A DNA stretch of 64,000 nucleotides from Cololabis saira. Lineage: Eukaryota > Chordata > Actinopteri > Beloniformes > Belonidae. Both the position numbers and the translations under genes were made by a program. This document shows, piece after piece, positions 46,501-52,754 of the stretch; position 1 is the first letter of the stretch; each line of letters starts with the position of its first letter. A model generated the notes under the pieces. The model was not told the origin of the DNA. It made no database searches and was given only the letters and a program-made list of their open reading frames with translations. The stretch covers positions 38,779,505 to 38,843,504 of the forward strand of contig NC_084590.1 in NCBI RefSeq assembly GCF_033807715.1, in the 5' to 3' direction.

Positions 46501-48266
46501 GTCCCGCTGTGCCCCCATTCGCTACCGTTATATGGAGAAGCGGCTCGCAAAAAACCCCCTAATATCTTCCGAAGGACTCCAAATGACACCAAACTTGCCT
46601 GGGTGAGTATACGACCATAAAAAATGCCAGAAATAAGGTCCAGGTTGTAAAAAACCGAACTTTCCCTTTAAGTGTTGGGTCCAATTTATAAAATAGTTGC
46701 TTAGTTCAAAAATGAGGAGCATCATTTTCAGCGTGGTAGAGTGAGTGAGTAGTTTCCATTGCCCCCACCTGTCTTGCTGCTAGCCTGGACGATGCCGACC
46801 ACTGTCCCCCTCAGGGCATCCTCTGATACGGTGAAGTAGTACTGAGTCTGCTCGAATACAGGCGGAGCCACTAGCCCAGCCACCACGCTAATGTTCACCT
46901 TTGCATTGACCAAGGCCAACAGACCACCGCCGTCTTGAGCGGAGATAACCATGGGAATGACGGAGTTGGCCTTTCCATAGACAGACCGAGACAGAGAGAT
47001 GACACCTACAAAAAAGTAGAAGGACATAAAGTACCTCTGCTGTACCTGCATCATCTTTAAAAGAAATGATTATGATTATATGTGACTGTAGAAAAATACC
47101 AGCATAAGGAAAAGAAGTTACACTAACCTGTGTCTTTGTTGAGGGTAAAATACTGGGAGGCCCCTCCAGGTACAGTTTTGTATGTAATTCTGCCATTTTC
47201 ACCCGAGTCTGGGTCATGGGCCGTCACTCTTACAACAAATGTCCCCGGGGCGCTCTGTGTGCTCAAACTAACAACATAGCTGAGCGGGTAGAAAACGGGT
47301 CTGTTATCATTAATGTCGATCAGATCTACCTTCACATAGGCCACTGAGCTCAGTCCACCCTGCAGAGGAAACAAAAAGCTCTTTTGTTATACCCTCACAT
47401 GCATTAAATCATGAGCAGAAAAAAACACACACACACCTGAAAGCAGGATTTAAGCCACATTAATGGTGCAAGTTCAACATATTAACGGTGAAAGCAAAAA
47501 GCATCCATGAGCCCTGTTAAAAATTTCGATTCATTGCGTAGCCTCTAAAAATGTAATCCCTGCAGATTTGTGCATGAACGCAGATTGAAAGCTTCCCTTG
47601 GGAAAGAGCAATATGTCACGACCCTTACAGGGTGAGAGGGCTCATGGCAGCCCGAGTCTGTTTCACAGGGTTTTCATTTGCAGAGAATACAGTGCAGGCT
47701 TTTCATTTGGACCAGGTGGCAAAAAAGAGGGAGGCGGCAGTCCGGCTTGTTAAAATATTACTGCCTGACAGTTGAGGTATTTCTCCATCTGATTGCTTTA
47801 ACATGCCCAAAGTAATTCTCTTTTATTTTTTGACCTTTTATTTTTTAAGTATTTGCTGGCAGTCGGTGAACAGGATGGCTGAGTAAGTCTACCTACCATG
47901 GAGAGCTATTCAAACTTTTATTTTTTTACTTGGCTGTTCAAATCAAAAGTTCTTTTGCACAGTTGGCTCTGTCTTTGCTCTGCTGTCAGTAGGAAAAGCA
48001 TTGCTGCAATGTTTATAGGATTACACTGCGGCTCAGCGGATTCATATTAAGCATGATTTCGAGTGGAAATAGCTTACCCCATCCACGGCAGTAACAGTGA
48101 AGTCAAAACTGTCTGGTCCTTGATCTCTGTCTAGTGCGGCGTTGGTGCAGATCTGGCCGGTGTCCTTGGCAATAGTGAAAGGAGAGGGAGCTGCACCGTT
48201 ACTGCCAGAGCCAAGGGAGTAGGTGACTGACCCGAAGGAGCCGCCATCTGCATCTGTCGCAGTCAC
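24078..48266 (-). CDS. dchs1: Dachsous cadherin-related 1 (protocadherin-16), 3' 19 coding exons
   Basis: This is the span of a giant planar-polarity cadherin, the membrane ligand of FAT4 in the Fat-Dachsous pathway. Nineteen exons join in frame: 48078-48266, 47128-47359, 46769-47005, 44280-45308, 43172-43359, 42984-43080, 42133-42290, 39309-40155, 35349-35588, 34383-34508, 32249-32458, 31271-32137, 30414-30527, 30118-30329, 29650-29801, 28519-28649, 27925-28211, 27403-27544 and 24078-26665. The 2681 residues hold about 22 cadherin repeats with DxNDN/LDRE/AxDxGxP motifs, one membrane helix and a tail containing GSLDPSHSSGRGSAE, GPDSGIQQDAD and SYNWDYLLNWCPQFQPLA, which are marks of DCHS1 rather than FAT4. 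The known protein is about 3300 aa with 27 repeats, so the signal peptide and about five repeats lie outside the window. The exon count fits the 21-exon human gene as I remember it, minus its noncoding exon and large first coding exon. Paralogue a or b is undecided. Confidence 0.95.
26747..27086 (-). mobile_element. TTAA-flanked inverted-repeat element, copy 1 (intronic)
   Basis: 340 bp bounded by TTAA on both sides (26743-26746 and 27087-27090). The terminal repeats are AGGAGCATGAGGC and AGGAGCTTGAGGC. It lies in the intron between dchs1 exons R and S. It is the same family as 38284-38622 but in the opposite orientation. A 77-codon open frame starting MSDEAFQTQKNE (27015-26782) is also open in the other copy. 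Confidence 0.85.
27403..27544 (-). CDS. dchs1: dchs1 exon R
   Basis: 142 nt. The acceptor is TTCTCTTCAG and the donor is GTAAGA. It encodes VTVSEHLPPGSAVIT, TATDHDSGENGKIVY and FYIDPNNG. Its split Gly joins the last exon to give DPNNGTLF. Confidence 0.93.
27620..27850. repeat. (AAT)n-headed repeat with A-rich low-complexity tail
   Basis: AATAATAATAAT leads into TTGTATTTATAGAGCGC and CAAAGCGCTTACAATAAA, a motif common in fish interspersed repeats. About 100 bp of A-rich low complexity follows. It sits between dchs1 exons Q and R. The class is not assigned. Confidence 0.5.
27925..28211 (-). CDS. dchs1: dchs1 exon Q
   Basis: 287 nt. The acceptor is CCACATGCAG and the donor is GTACCC, ending in phase 0. 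It encodes TLIGTVITQVTGNDVDSG, the GGGVCLTGPLDFEERTWY core, and the linker EDVNDNAPIF, ending DLYQ. Confidence 0.93.
28519..28649 (-). CDS. dchs1: dchs1 exon P
   Basis: 131 nt. The acceptor is GTGGCATCAG and the donor is GTAAGC. It encodes LVVTATDRGTPRLAG, the linker IDLNDNSPMI and REIRVPE. The intron upstream of it (28650-29649) contains an 808-bp TTAA-flanked element. Confidence 0.93.
28786..29593. mobile_element. TTAA-flanked inverted-repeat element, 808 bp
   Basis: TTAA lies at 28782-28785 and 29594-29597, with terminal repeats AGGTATTGTGACAT matching exactly for 14 bp. It fills most of the intron between exons O and P. A 131-bp palindromic element (29031-29161) is inserted inside it. 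No transposase frame is seen. Confidence 0.82.
29031..29161. mobile_element. Palindromic Harbinger-like MITE, 131 bp
   Basis: It is flanked by TAA on both sides (29028-29030 and 29162-29164). The ends read AGGCTGATTTATGG and AGCCTGATTTATGG, and nearly the whole unit folds back through GCGTTA, GACGCAGAGCCTACG and the GTAGGGTT centre. A 3-bp TAA duplication is the PIF/Harbinger habit. It is nested in the 808-bp TTAA element. Confidence 0.8.
29650..29801 (-). CDS. dchs1: dchs1 exon O
   Basis: 152 nt. The acceptor is ATTTCCTCAG and the donor is GTAAGT. It encodes VTADDRDQGQNGQVTYSI, FRIDPITGTITT and MDREIWTQT. It ends with two bases of a Lys codon completed by the next exon. Confidence 0.92.
30118..30329 (-). 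CDS. dchs1: dchs1 exon N
   Basis: 212 nt. The acceptor is ATGAATTAG and the donor is GTGCAG, ending in phase 0. It encodes EGIDFEETPKLRL, the linker QDVNDNLPRF and the first strand of the next repeat (YVAFIREAQGYDFPIIQ). The intron between it and the upstream exon M is only 84 bp. Confidence 0.93.
30414..30527 (-). CDS. dchs1: dchs1 exon M
   Basis: 114 nt. The acceptor is GCCCCACAG and the donor is GTAAGT. It encodes TLVTQTQAQYPDG, GISYSIFSGN and INSITG. A retroposed insertion with an 18-bp target duplication begins only 13 nt upstream of this acceptor (see 30540-31211). Confidence 0.92.
30540..31211 (+). mobile_element. Retroposed insertion with 18-bp target-site duplication
   Basis: AACAATACGATACTGAAA occurs at 30540-30557 and again at 31194-31211. 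The 636 bp between them ends in TTGAATAATAAT, the usual AT-rich tail of a non-LTR retroposon. The insert includes C-run/T-run low complexity (30645-30668) and an ATTT repeat (30738-30757). The element family is not recognised. It lies in the intron just upstream of dchs1 exon M. Confidence 0.75.
31271..32137 (-). CDS. dchs1: dchs1 exon L
   Basis: 867 nt. The acceptor is CCTATGGCAG and the donor is GTGTGA. It holds two full repeats plus parts of two others. The linkers are LDTNDHSPRF, DVNDNAPFF and a degenerate one (IREQSYKGIRFP) where calcium ligands are lost. It ends at QENAAKG. Confidence 0.94.
32249..32458 (-). CDS. dchs1: dchs1 exon K
   Basis: 210 nt. The acceptor is CTCTGACAG and the donor is GTTTGA. 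It encodes YAKDGGLPPNYAKA, the linker LDVNDNAPVF, and the next repeat to GEITYRIAG. Confidence 0.93.
32520..33057 (-). mobile_element. LINE 3' end, minus orientation, 5' truncated
   Basis: On the minus strand the frame reads RITRGTTSGNCKVEHRKTSFGQ, then GSQMWNTLPTEIKTT and VKDWLKQNQKCTH. This is the C-terminal end found in fish LINE polyproteins. A 3' UTR follows, ending in a TTAAA-type tail (AAATTAAATTAAATT). It abuts an oppositely oriented LINE at about 33058. Confidence 0.75.
33058..34122 (+). mobile_element. LINE 3' end with open reverse-transcriptase fragment (Rex/L2-like)
   Basis: An uninterrupted frame from about 33058 to the stop at 33877-33879 encodes the end of a reverse transcriptase: LGLSINSSKTKVMWFG, SYKYLGVWIDSSLSF, VLPLFDYGDVIYRSA, HSAIRFATNAPYRTHH and HWLMLVFKTLLGLTPPYL. 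A 3' UTR follows, then AAATAAAGGTTTACTACTAC, a (TAC)n tail. It is 5' truncated but otherwise not frameshifted, so it is fairly young. It sits antisense to dchs1 between exons J and K. Confidence 0.85.
34123..34382. other. Intron sequence, nothing recognised
   Basis: Remainder of the exon J/K intron, without a further element. Confidence 0.5.
34383..34508 (-). CDS. dchs1: dchs1 exon J
   Basis: 126 nt. The acceptor is TTTCTCCGCAG and the donor is GTATCT. It encodes SNGHITYGSISHGAF, INPITGVITTTRSLDRE and HYTLT, the centre of a single repeat. It was found by splice logic and homology, because no ATG-started frame marks it. Confidence 0.92.
34509..35348. other. Intron sequence, nothing recognised
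   Basis: Intron between exons I and J. It is AT-rich, and short open frames on both strands are not supported. Confidence 0.5.
35349..35588 (-). CDS. dchs1: dchs1 exon I
   Basis: 240 nt. The acceptor is TCTACACAG and the donor is GTGAAG. It encodes FKPLDREEQDIFNLTL, AEDHGIPQQS, the linker DVNDEAPWF, and the next repeat up to SDLDQG. The intron upstream of it (35589-39308) is the longest one lying between exons in the window and contains nested transposable elements. Confidence 0.93.
35860..36172 (+). mobile_element. LINE-type 3' end with (ACT)n tail
   Basis: TTTTACTTCTTCTCACTCCC, CTTTCGAATATGTAA and ATTCGAAATAAACACTACTACTACT resemble the 3' end of a fish LINE family. It is in the intron between exons H and I, and no coding part remains. 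Confidence 0.55.
36173..38002. other. Intron sequence, nothing recognised
   Basis: 1.8 kb of the exon H/I intron. It contains weak CA-rich patches (37488-37550) but no exon or element I can support. Confidence 0.45.
38003..38968. mobile_element. hAT-like element carrying a nested TTAA element
   Basis: The ends are CAGTGTCTCCCAACCT and the reverse complement of CAGTGGTTCCCGACCT (13/16 matching). Flanking 8-bp repeats are GCTTATGT (37995-38002) and CCTTATGT (38969-38976), 7/8 identical. G/C-run blocks sit inside both ends. The 339-bp element at 38284-38622 interrupts it, so the hAT arrived first. Confidence 0.82.
38284..38622 (+). mobile_element. TTAA-flanked inverted-repeat element, copy 2 (nested)
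   Basis: TTAA lies at 38280-38283 and 38623-38626, with terminal AGGAGCTTGAGGC on both sides. It is the inverted counterpart of 26747-27086, with the same length within 1 bp and close sequence identity throughout. The open frame MSDEAFQTQKNE (from 38354 to 38587) is retained. Confidence 0.85.
39309..40155 (-). CDS. dchs1: dchs1 exon H
   Basis: 847 nt. The acceptor is TTTATTGCAG and the donor is GTAACA. It holds two complete repeats and most of a third, with linkers DSNDHTP and DENDNPP, PLDYEQ twice, and DMDGSGPNS and DADQGENG calcium motifs. It ends at SLNPNTG. Confidence 0.94.
40241..40845. mobile_element. hAT-like non-autonomous element, perfect 8-bp duplication
   Basis: ATTTACAT lies at 40233-40240 and 40846-40853. 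The ends are CAGGGGTGTCAAAC and CAAGGGTGTCAAAC (13/14), with GGCCCGCGGGCC-type subterminal blocks. 605 bp, no transposase frame, in the intron between exons G and H. Confidence 0.88.
40846..42132. other. Intron sequence, nothing recognised
   Basis: Remainder of the exon G/H intron; no element or exon recognised. Confidence 0.5.
42133..42290 (-). CDS. dchs1: dchs1 exon G
   Basis: 158 nt. The acceptor is TCTCTTCAAG and the donor is GTCAGT, ending in phase 0. It encodes RAERFSLNAVTGEL, a weak LDRE equivalent (LSHSERAEY) and ATDRGVPPRSAS. No DxNDN linker follows at the junction with the next exon (CSLNIQ then VLSLNRVITT), so this inter-repeat joint looks calcium-poor. Confidence 0.91.
42361..42908. 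mobile_element. hAT-like element filled with a purine-rich minisatellite
   Basis: The 8-bp flanks are CTCTAGCC (42353-42360) and CTCTTGCC (42909-42916). The ends are CAGGTGTCGGCAACC and CAGGGATCGGCAACC (13/15). The interior (about 42480-42720) is an irregular array of GTCAAAATGTTGAGAAAAAA and GTCGAAATGTCGAGAAAAAA units, followed by a GAAAA-rich tract. The 106-codon open frame on the minus strand is low-complexity phenylalanine and is not a gene. Confidence 0.82.
42984..43080 (-). CDS. dchs1: dchs1 exon F (97-nt exon)
   Basis: 97 nt, the smallest coding exon here. The acceptor is ATCCACAG and the donor is GTACAG. It encodes VTEGQSSGVLLGTLQAKDPDEGE and the start of the C strand (GTVFYSLSG). 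DPDEGENGT is the usual acidic calcium motif at the middle of the repeat. Confidence 0.92.
43172..43359 (-). CDS. dchs1: dchs1 exon E
   Basis: 188 nt. The acceptor is TTTCCCCAG and the donor is GTGATG, ending in phase 0. It encodes the second half of a repeat (MTLDREQQSSYQL, VQDGGSPPRT) and the full calcium linker LDDNDNAPAF. Confidence 0.93.
43514..43541 (+). repeat. (CA)n microsatellite
   Basis: About 14 CA units in the intron between exons D and E. Confidence 0.9.
43784..44259 (+). mobile_element. TA-flanked inverted-repeat element (CCGTATTTTC type), copy 1
   Basis: TA on both sides, with terminal CCGTATTTTCTGGACTATAA and its reverse complement at the other end. 476 bp without a transposase. 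TA target duplication suggests a Tc1/mariner-type mobiliser. Intron between exons D and E. Its relative at 55760-56267 has the opposite internal orientation. Confidence 0.8.
44280..45308 (-). CDS. dchs1: dchs1 exon D (about three repeats)
   Basis: 1029 nt. The acceptor CTTTCCAG precedes GG ACC TCC and the donor is GTTAAT. It spans about three and a half cadherin repeats with linkers DINDNPP, AENDQGP (degenerate) and DENDNSP, ending at INTHTG. This is one of only three exons in the window longer than 850 nt. Confidence 0.94.
45793..46667. mobile_element. Long-hairpin TTAA element, 875 bp
   Basis: TTAA lies at 45789-45792 and 46668-46671. Arms of about 340-355 bp (45793 to about 46132, and about 46312 to 46667) are near-perfect reverse complements. 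They start AGGGAAAGTTTG on the left and AGGGAAAGTTCGG on the right. The loop is about 180 nt. It lies in the intron between dchs1 exons C and D, so the pre-mRNA would contain a very long RNA hairpin. A 55-codon frame starts in the loop on the minus strand. Confidence 0.85.
46082..46249 (-). pseudogene. Short transposon-borne open frame in the hairpin loop
   Basis: 55 codons from ATG at 46249 to TGA. It begins MSEYLSNSEVVDDDFEYDG, followed by RHYRFEPEYTAEELTERR. The acidic start and the YRFEPEYTxEEL motif remind me of the N-terminus of P2X7-intracellular-domain-like proteins common in fish repeats; this is a weak resemblance. It could be the relic first exon of the autonomous element's accessory protein. 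There is no sign it is expressed. Confidence 0.35.
46769..47005 (-). CDS. dchs1: dchs1 exon C
   Basis: 237 nt. The acceptor is TTTTTGTAG and the donor is GTGGGG, an unusually poor match after position +2. It finishes one repeat with a linker (VVAGLVAPPVF) that lacks the DxNDN calcium signature and starts the next (YYFTVSEDALRGTVVG). Reading through the donor meets a stop about 13 codons later, so unspliced transcripts would be truncated. Confidence 0.88.
47128..47359 (-). CDS. dchs1: dchs1 exon B
   Basis: 232 nt, starting in phase 0 (CTGCAG acceptor) and ending after one base of a Gly codon (donor GTTAGT). It opens with GGLSSVAYVKV and the calcium linker DINDNRP, then most of the next repeat up to NKDTG. 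The split Gly of the D-x-x-T/N-G turn recurs at most junctions of this gene. Confidence 0.92.
47360..48077. other. Intron sequence, nothing recognised
   Basis: Intron between dchs1 exons A and B; no element recognised. Confidence 0.5.
48078..48266 (-). CDS. dchs1: dchs1 exon A (first coding exon in window)
   Basis: 189 nt, phase 0 at both ends. The acceptor is CCGTAG before GTG ACT GCG and the donor is GTAAGC. It encodes the body of one cadherin repeat, about EC6 counting back from the membrane: VTATDADGGSFG at the start, a DTG turn, LDRDQG, and FTVTAVDG at the end. It begins inside a repeat, so an upstream exon ending in phase 0 must exist outside the window. Confidence 0.92.
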
Positions 48267-51200
48267 CTACGGGGACAAAGGCACGCTGCCGGTTAAATCT
48301 ACAACTTTAGAATTCAAATGTTGTACATCCAAACATCCACACACAAAAGCTGCTAATTAAATATTCTTACTCTAAAGTGGCGACAAATGAAATCTATTGT
48401 AACAGAGGGGGGTGCACGAGTGATGGCCCTCCACAGACTGTAACAAAGCACCATACCAGGTGCTTTGAAAGCATCTCTGGACCCATTCTGTGTTGTGTGT
48501 TTGTGCCAGTACATGAGCCAAACGGGCCCTTTGGCCAGAATCAATCTGGCCGGGATATGGTGGGGGTTGGCAGGATCTGCAGACTCTGCCAACAGGAAAT
48601 ACTGCCTGCTTTCAGGAGCGTTGTCATTCGAAAGAGACAGTAATGGAGCTAGTCGGGCCAAAGCGAGATACCACACAGCACACTTTAGTGCTGTGCATTA
48701 CTGTTTAATCTAATATTATGTCATGAATGTGGTCTGGTTTTCATCTGCAGGAAGATAGAACCACCGGAACTGTAAAGGTAGCTCCCAAGCCATCAACCAA
48801 AGAGCACATTTAATTACTATGGGATGTCCCAGGGCAGCAAAAAAGCAAACACACCAATCAGATCGGGCCCCTGGGTACCACCGGTGTAATTGTTACCAGA
48901 AAGGGTTAAACCTCACGAGCTGATTAGAGTTATCCTTCCTTCAGTGTTTTATAAATGGATCTTTTAAGCAAAACACTAATTGGGAGAAATGTTCTTTAGC
49001 TCCAATGCTCAGCAACAGGGAAACTCCGCTGCATACAGTAAGAGAGGGGCGCGATCATCAGGAACCGTGCCAAAAGAAATATGGCAGGCAATGCTTCTCA
49101 CTTCTCATCAAACACTAACATTTATTCTTTCTTTTTAAAAGGATGGCATTGGTATAGTTGCGAGCTGTTGGAAATCATTCATTCGAGGTGATGAGTTTGG
49201 CTGAAATAATTCCGCCTCCGTGTCTTTCCTGAGCAGATGGCAGACGGGGAACTCGGCAGAGAGCGTGGCCCACACTCTTGACTGGAACTCCGAACAGAGA
49301 GTGAGTAGTGTGTTAGAGTGAGAGAGAGTTGTAAAGCTGGCAGAGATGCAAGCCAAAGAGAAGAATAATAAACCACATGAGGAAAGGGAAAACCAAGAGC
49401 AATGCAAAAGAGCTCTCTCTTTTTTAATGTAAAAGCTGCAGCCTCCTGTAGTGTTTCATCATTTTGCAGGACTTCTGTGAATGTGGGGTGTGAGGGTTAT
49501 TCATAACCACCCCACAGCTTTACATATTAGTTGCATTCCCATTTGTACCGTAATATGAGTGCCAGCTGGAGAGGAAGCAGGAGTGGCATTTTAGAATGAA
49601 CACCTGAATGTTCAACAAATAAGTAAACAAGTTGGCAGATATGCAACAAATATTCCAGAAGGTCTGCAGGAACATTCATTCTTTTCTTGTAATTTCTCCT
49701 TTATCGGATGGCATTGAATTAAGGCATTTTAAAGGCATCTTGCTCTCCATTTTAGCCAAAACCATCATTTTTCACACTTACAAAGCACATTCACAGAAGA
49801 CATTTTTAAAACTTAAAAACGATGAACAAAAAAGAATTTGAACAATGAGAAGAAAAGATGATAAGACAAAGTCAAGATAGAAAACACGGATGTCACTTTT
49901 GAAGAAGTGGAAGTTGAGGCTCTTTCGCTTGATTCTGTTCAGACGGAGATCACGATTCACATTGCAATCTTGGTACAAAAAAATGACCAATTTGAGTAAA
50001 GCACTGAGGCACAGTATGAGCTTTAGAGATACTAAGCTTCTTTTCTGATAAGAAGTTGAGGAGAGACAATGGACTGAGTCAGGAAATTAAATTTAAAGGA
50101 CCGGATCCATTTCTGTTGTAATTGCACTTTGTGCAGTCTGCCCGACATGGTGAGGAGTTTCGGAGCCGTACGTGATTTGAAAACCTGAAAATAATATGTT
50201 CCATAAGTTAGGTGTATGCATGACTATACTCCACGACAATAAACCACACGGTCGCATTTGCATAAACCACCATCAGAAAGACTGAAGAAATCTATTTTGG
50301 ACTCTGCGGAGACTGAGCTTCAGTTCTCATATTTTTTAGGTTAATAGCAGGATATCGGACTCGTCTGTGCAGGAGATCATAATTTGCCAGCTACCTATGC
50401 TAAATTACACAGGAGGCCATATGTTAATAAAGAATTAGCATAACAATTAGTCAAACCACAAACCATAAACCCTGCGAGATGAGAAAAACAGACAAACTGT
50501 GGCCTCTGGAGGCAACCATTCCCTCAAAAAGGCTATTATTAAAAAGCTTAATATAACTCAGTAGCACAAATAAGGAACAAAGTCCTAAATGAGGTGCACA
50601 CTGTAGATTATCTTGGTTGATATAATGCTTCATATCAGTATCGAAGGCACAGCAAGATACCGTTAATCGCTCATCCTAAAAGGTTGACGACACTTTTTGA
50701 TCAGTGTTTATACTAACATGCAGAGATTATACCGAGGCTAAAACCACATATGCCTTCTGAAGTTTCAAAATATCAGTGACCACAGTTGTAACTTAAGATG
50801 TTCCAGAGTTGGGAAGGAATTCTGTGCTCAGCAGGCGCCAGATAAATACCACTCTCCCCTTTGTCACATCCATCTTGACGCGGATACGAAGATCCTCTCA
50901 TTGTGTTTCTAAGTTACTTTTCACTTTCCCCCCAAAGTGTGCAGGTATTGTACAAACTGTTTTCACTGGATTAAATGTTCAAAAGCCAAAGTAATCGTAG
51001 AAGGTCGGCAACAGCCAGAAGTATTCTCCCTACACTTCATGTGTCTGAGTGAGGCATCATGGGAGCTGTCTTATCAGCGGGGGAAAGGCAACGTTCGAAT
51101 GAGTCCTTAATAAAACAAGCTTGGGAAATCCAAAGATAACTTGGGCACTTTGTGGTTCCGCCATCAGATTCAAGAAGCCTTCCAGAGGAGGCTTTTTTTT

Positions 51201-52250
51201 AACCGACCGTCCAATAAAGAGAACCTGATTCACATGTCTACGCATGTTTATGTGTAATATGTCCAAATGGGATAATGATCCTAAGACTTTTGGACGTTCT
51301 TAGCATTCTGGCCCGACTAATGTCTTAACTCTGTGGTCTGAGAAACAGGCAGTCCAAGAAAAGTAAAGTCCAGGATTTGGGTGGTTTCTATTGTAAGATT
51401 TTCCCCAAAAGTCTAATTAGATTCAGTGCACATGAATTCTTACAGTTAGTTTATAGTTCTCGCCCCTTCAGCTTCTGAGAATAATGCAAACATGACAGTA
51501 TGCCAGCATGACCTATTTTCTTAAGCTACTGTTCTTATTTCACCTTCTTTCTGCAGCCATGTGACATGTGTGCGAGCAAAGTAAAGAAAGAAGAAACACT
51601 GTGAGTAAATGGATGATGCAAAGCTGAAACCACTGAGGCCAACAGGGGGTTGAAGTGAAGGCGATGCAGTTTTTAATCATCCTCTCTATATTTTAGAGGG
51701 CCCAGTCAAACAAATCCATCTCACGTTAGTCCTCATTGAAACCAGCCAATCAGGACCGTGCCACTGCCAATCCAAACAGGCCACAAATGATGGAGTCCGC
51801 ATGTAAATGTTTGCCAGTTGTGAAATTATCACACACATCAATCAAACTCCGTGCGCATATGTCCACCTTGAATGCGTAAGCAAAGAGACAAACACTGGGG
51901 ATGAAGTGATTGCTCATTTCAATCGCATGATGCCTGTGGAACAAAAGAGTAAGACCAAGTTATTTTCTTTTGCGTTCTCTTTTCAAAGAAGCTCAGATGA
52001 GAAAACATCTGTGGCTACTGTGACTGTTGCCCAAATTAGAAAAAATCTAAATCTGCGGCATAAAGGTATATTCAAAAAATGCTGGATGGTATTTCAATCT
52101 CTTAAGCTGATGTTTATGAGAGAGCTTGTTTGGAGATTGCTCTCTTAGACGTAGCAGATGTCGTTTCAATGAAGTCATTTTTCTAGAGAGGCTGTTGGTT
52201 CACAGCAAACAGGAACAAGTGTTCATCCCAATGGGCCCAATGAGTAAAAG
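48267..52250. other. Part of the dchs1 5' intron, no exon found
   Basis: No cadherin exon is supported. A 107-codon minus-strand frame at 48353-48676 contains the string NDNAPE but no other cadherin motif. The rest is unique-looking DNA without recognisable elements. Confidence 0.45.
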
Positions 52251-52754
52251 TAGTGATGCACCGAAATGAAAATTTGTGGCCGAAACCGAAACCGAAAATA
52301 ATAATAAACACTTGGCCGAATACCGAACAATACCGAACATGGTTCTTCAGCAGTTTTTCATTTATTTTGCCAATTTTTTCACCATTGCATAAATCAAATA
52401 CATTTGATTTAGGCATGCTTTTCAAAGAAAAAAATATTTTACAAAATTACAAGGTAGAAAATATTTATTGAACATAAAAAAATGATTTTTTAAAAATTTC
52501 CCAGCATTATGTTGTGTTGGTTCCACCTCCTGGTGAATGTTAGGTAAAATTCTTATGGGGTTAGTTTTTGGTTGGCCAACGATTTATGTAGTGCGCAACG
52601 TTACGGGACGGAGTGGCCAGTCTATTTCCTTATTTTACAACGCCGTTATTAATTGTTAGTTTTTTTCTCCACTTATTCCACCGAACACCGAAAGTGTTTT
52701 TTTTGCCTTTTTCGGCCGAACAATTTCGGTTACCGAACAATCGGTGCATCACTA
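52251..52754. mobile_element. hAT-like element, perfect 8-bp duplication
   Basis: AGTAAAAG lies at 52243-52250 and 52755-52762. The ends are TAGTGATGCACCGA on both sides (14/14 inverted). The subterminal regions are rich in CCGAAACCGAA and TTCGGCCGAAC motifs. 504 bp, no transposase. Confidence 0.9.

Noticed and set aside
48353..48676. Extra dchs1 coding exon upstream of exon A
   Set aside because: Only NDNAPE matches. DxNDN context, LDRE, AxDxG and compatible splice sites are absent.
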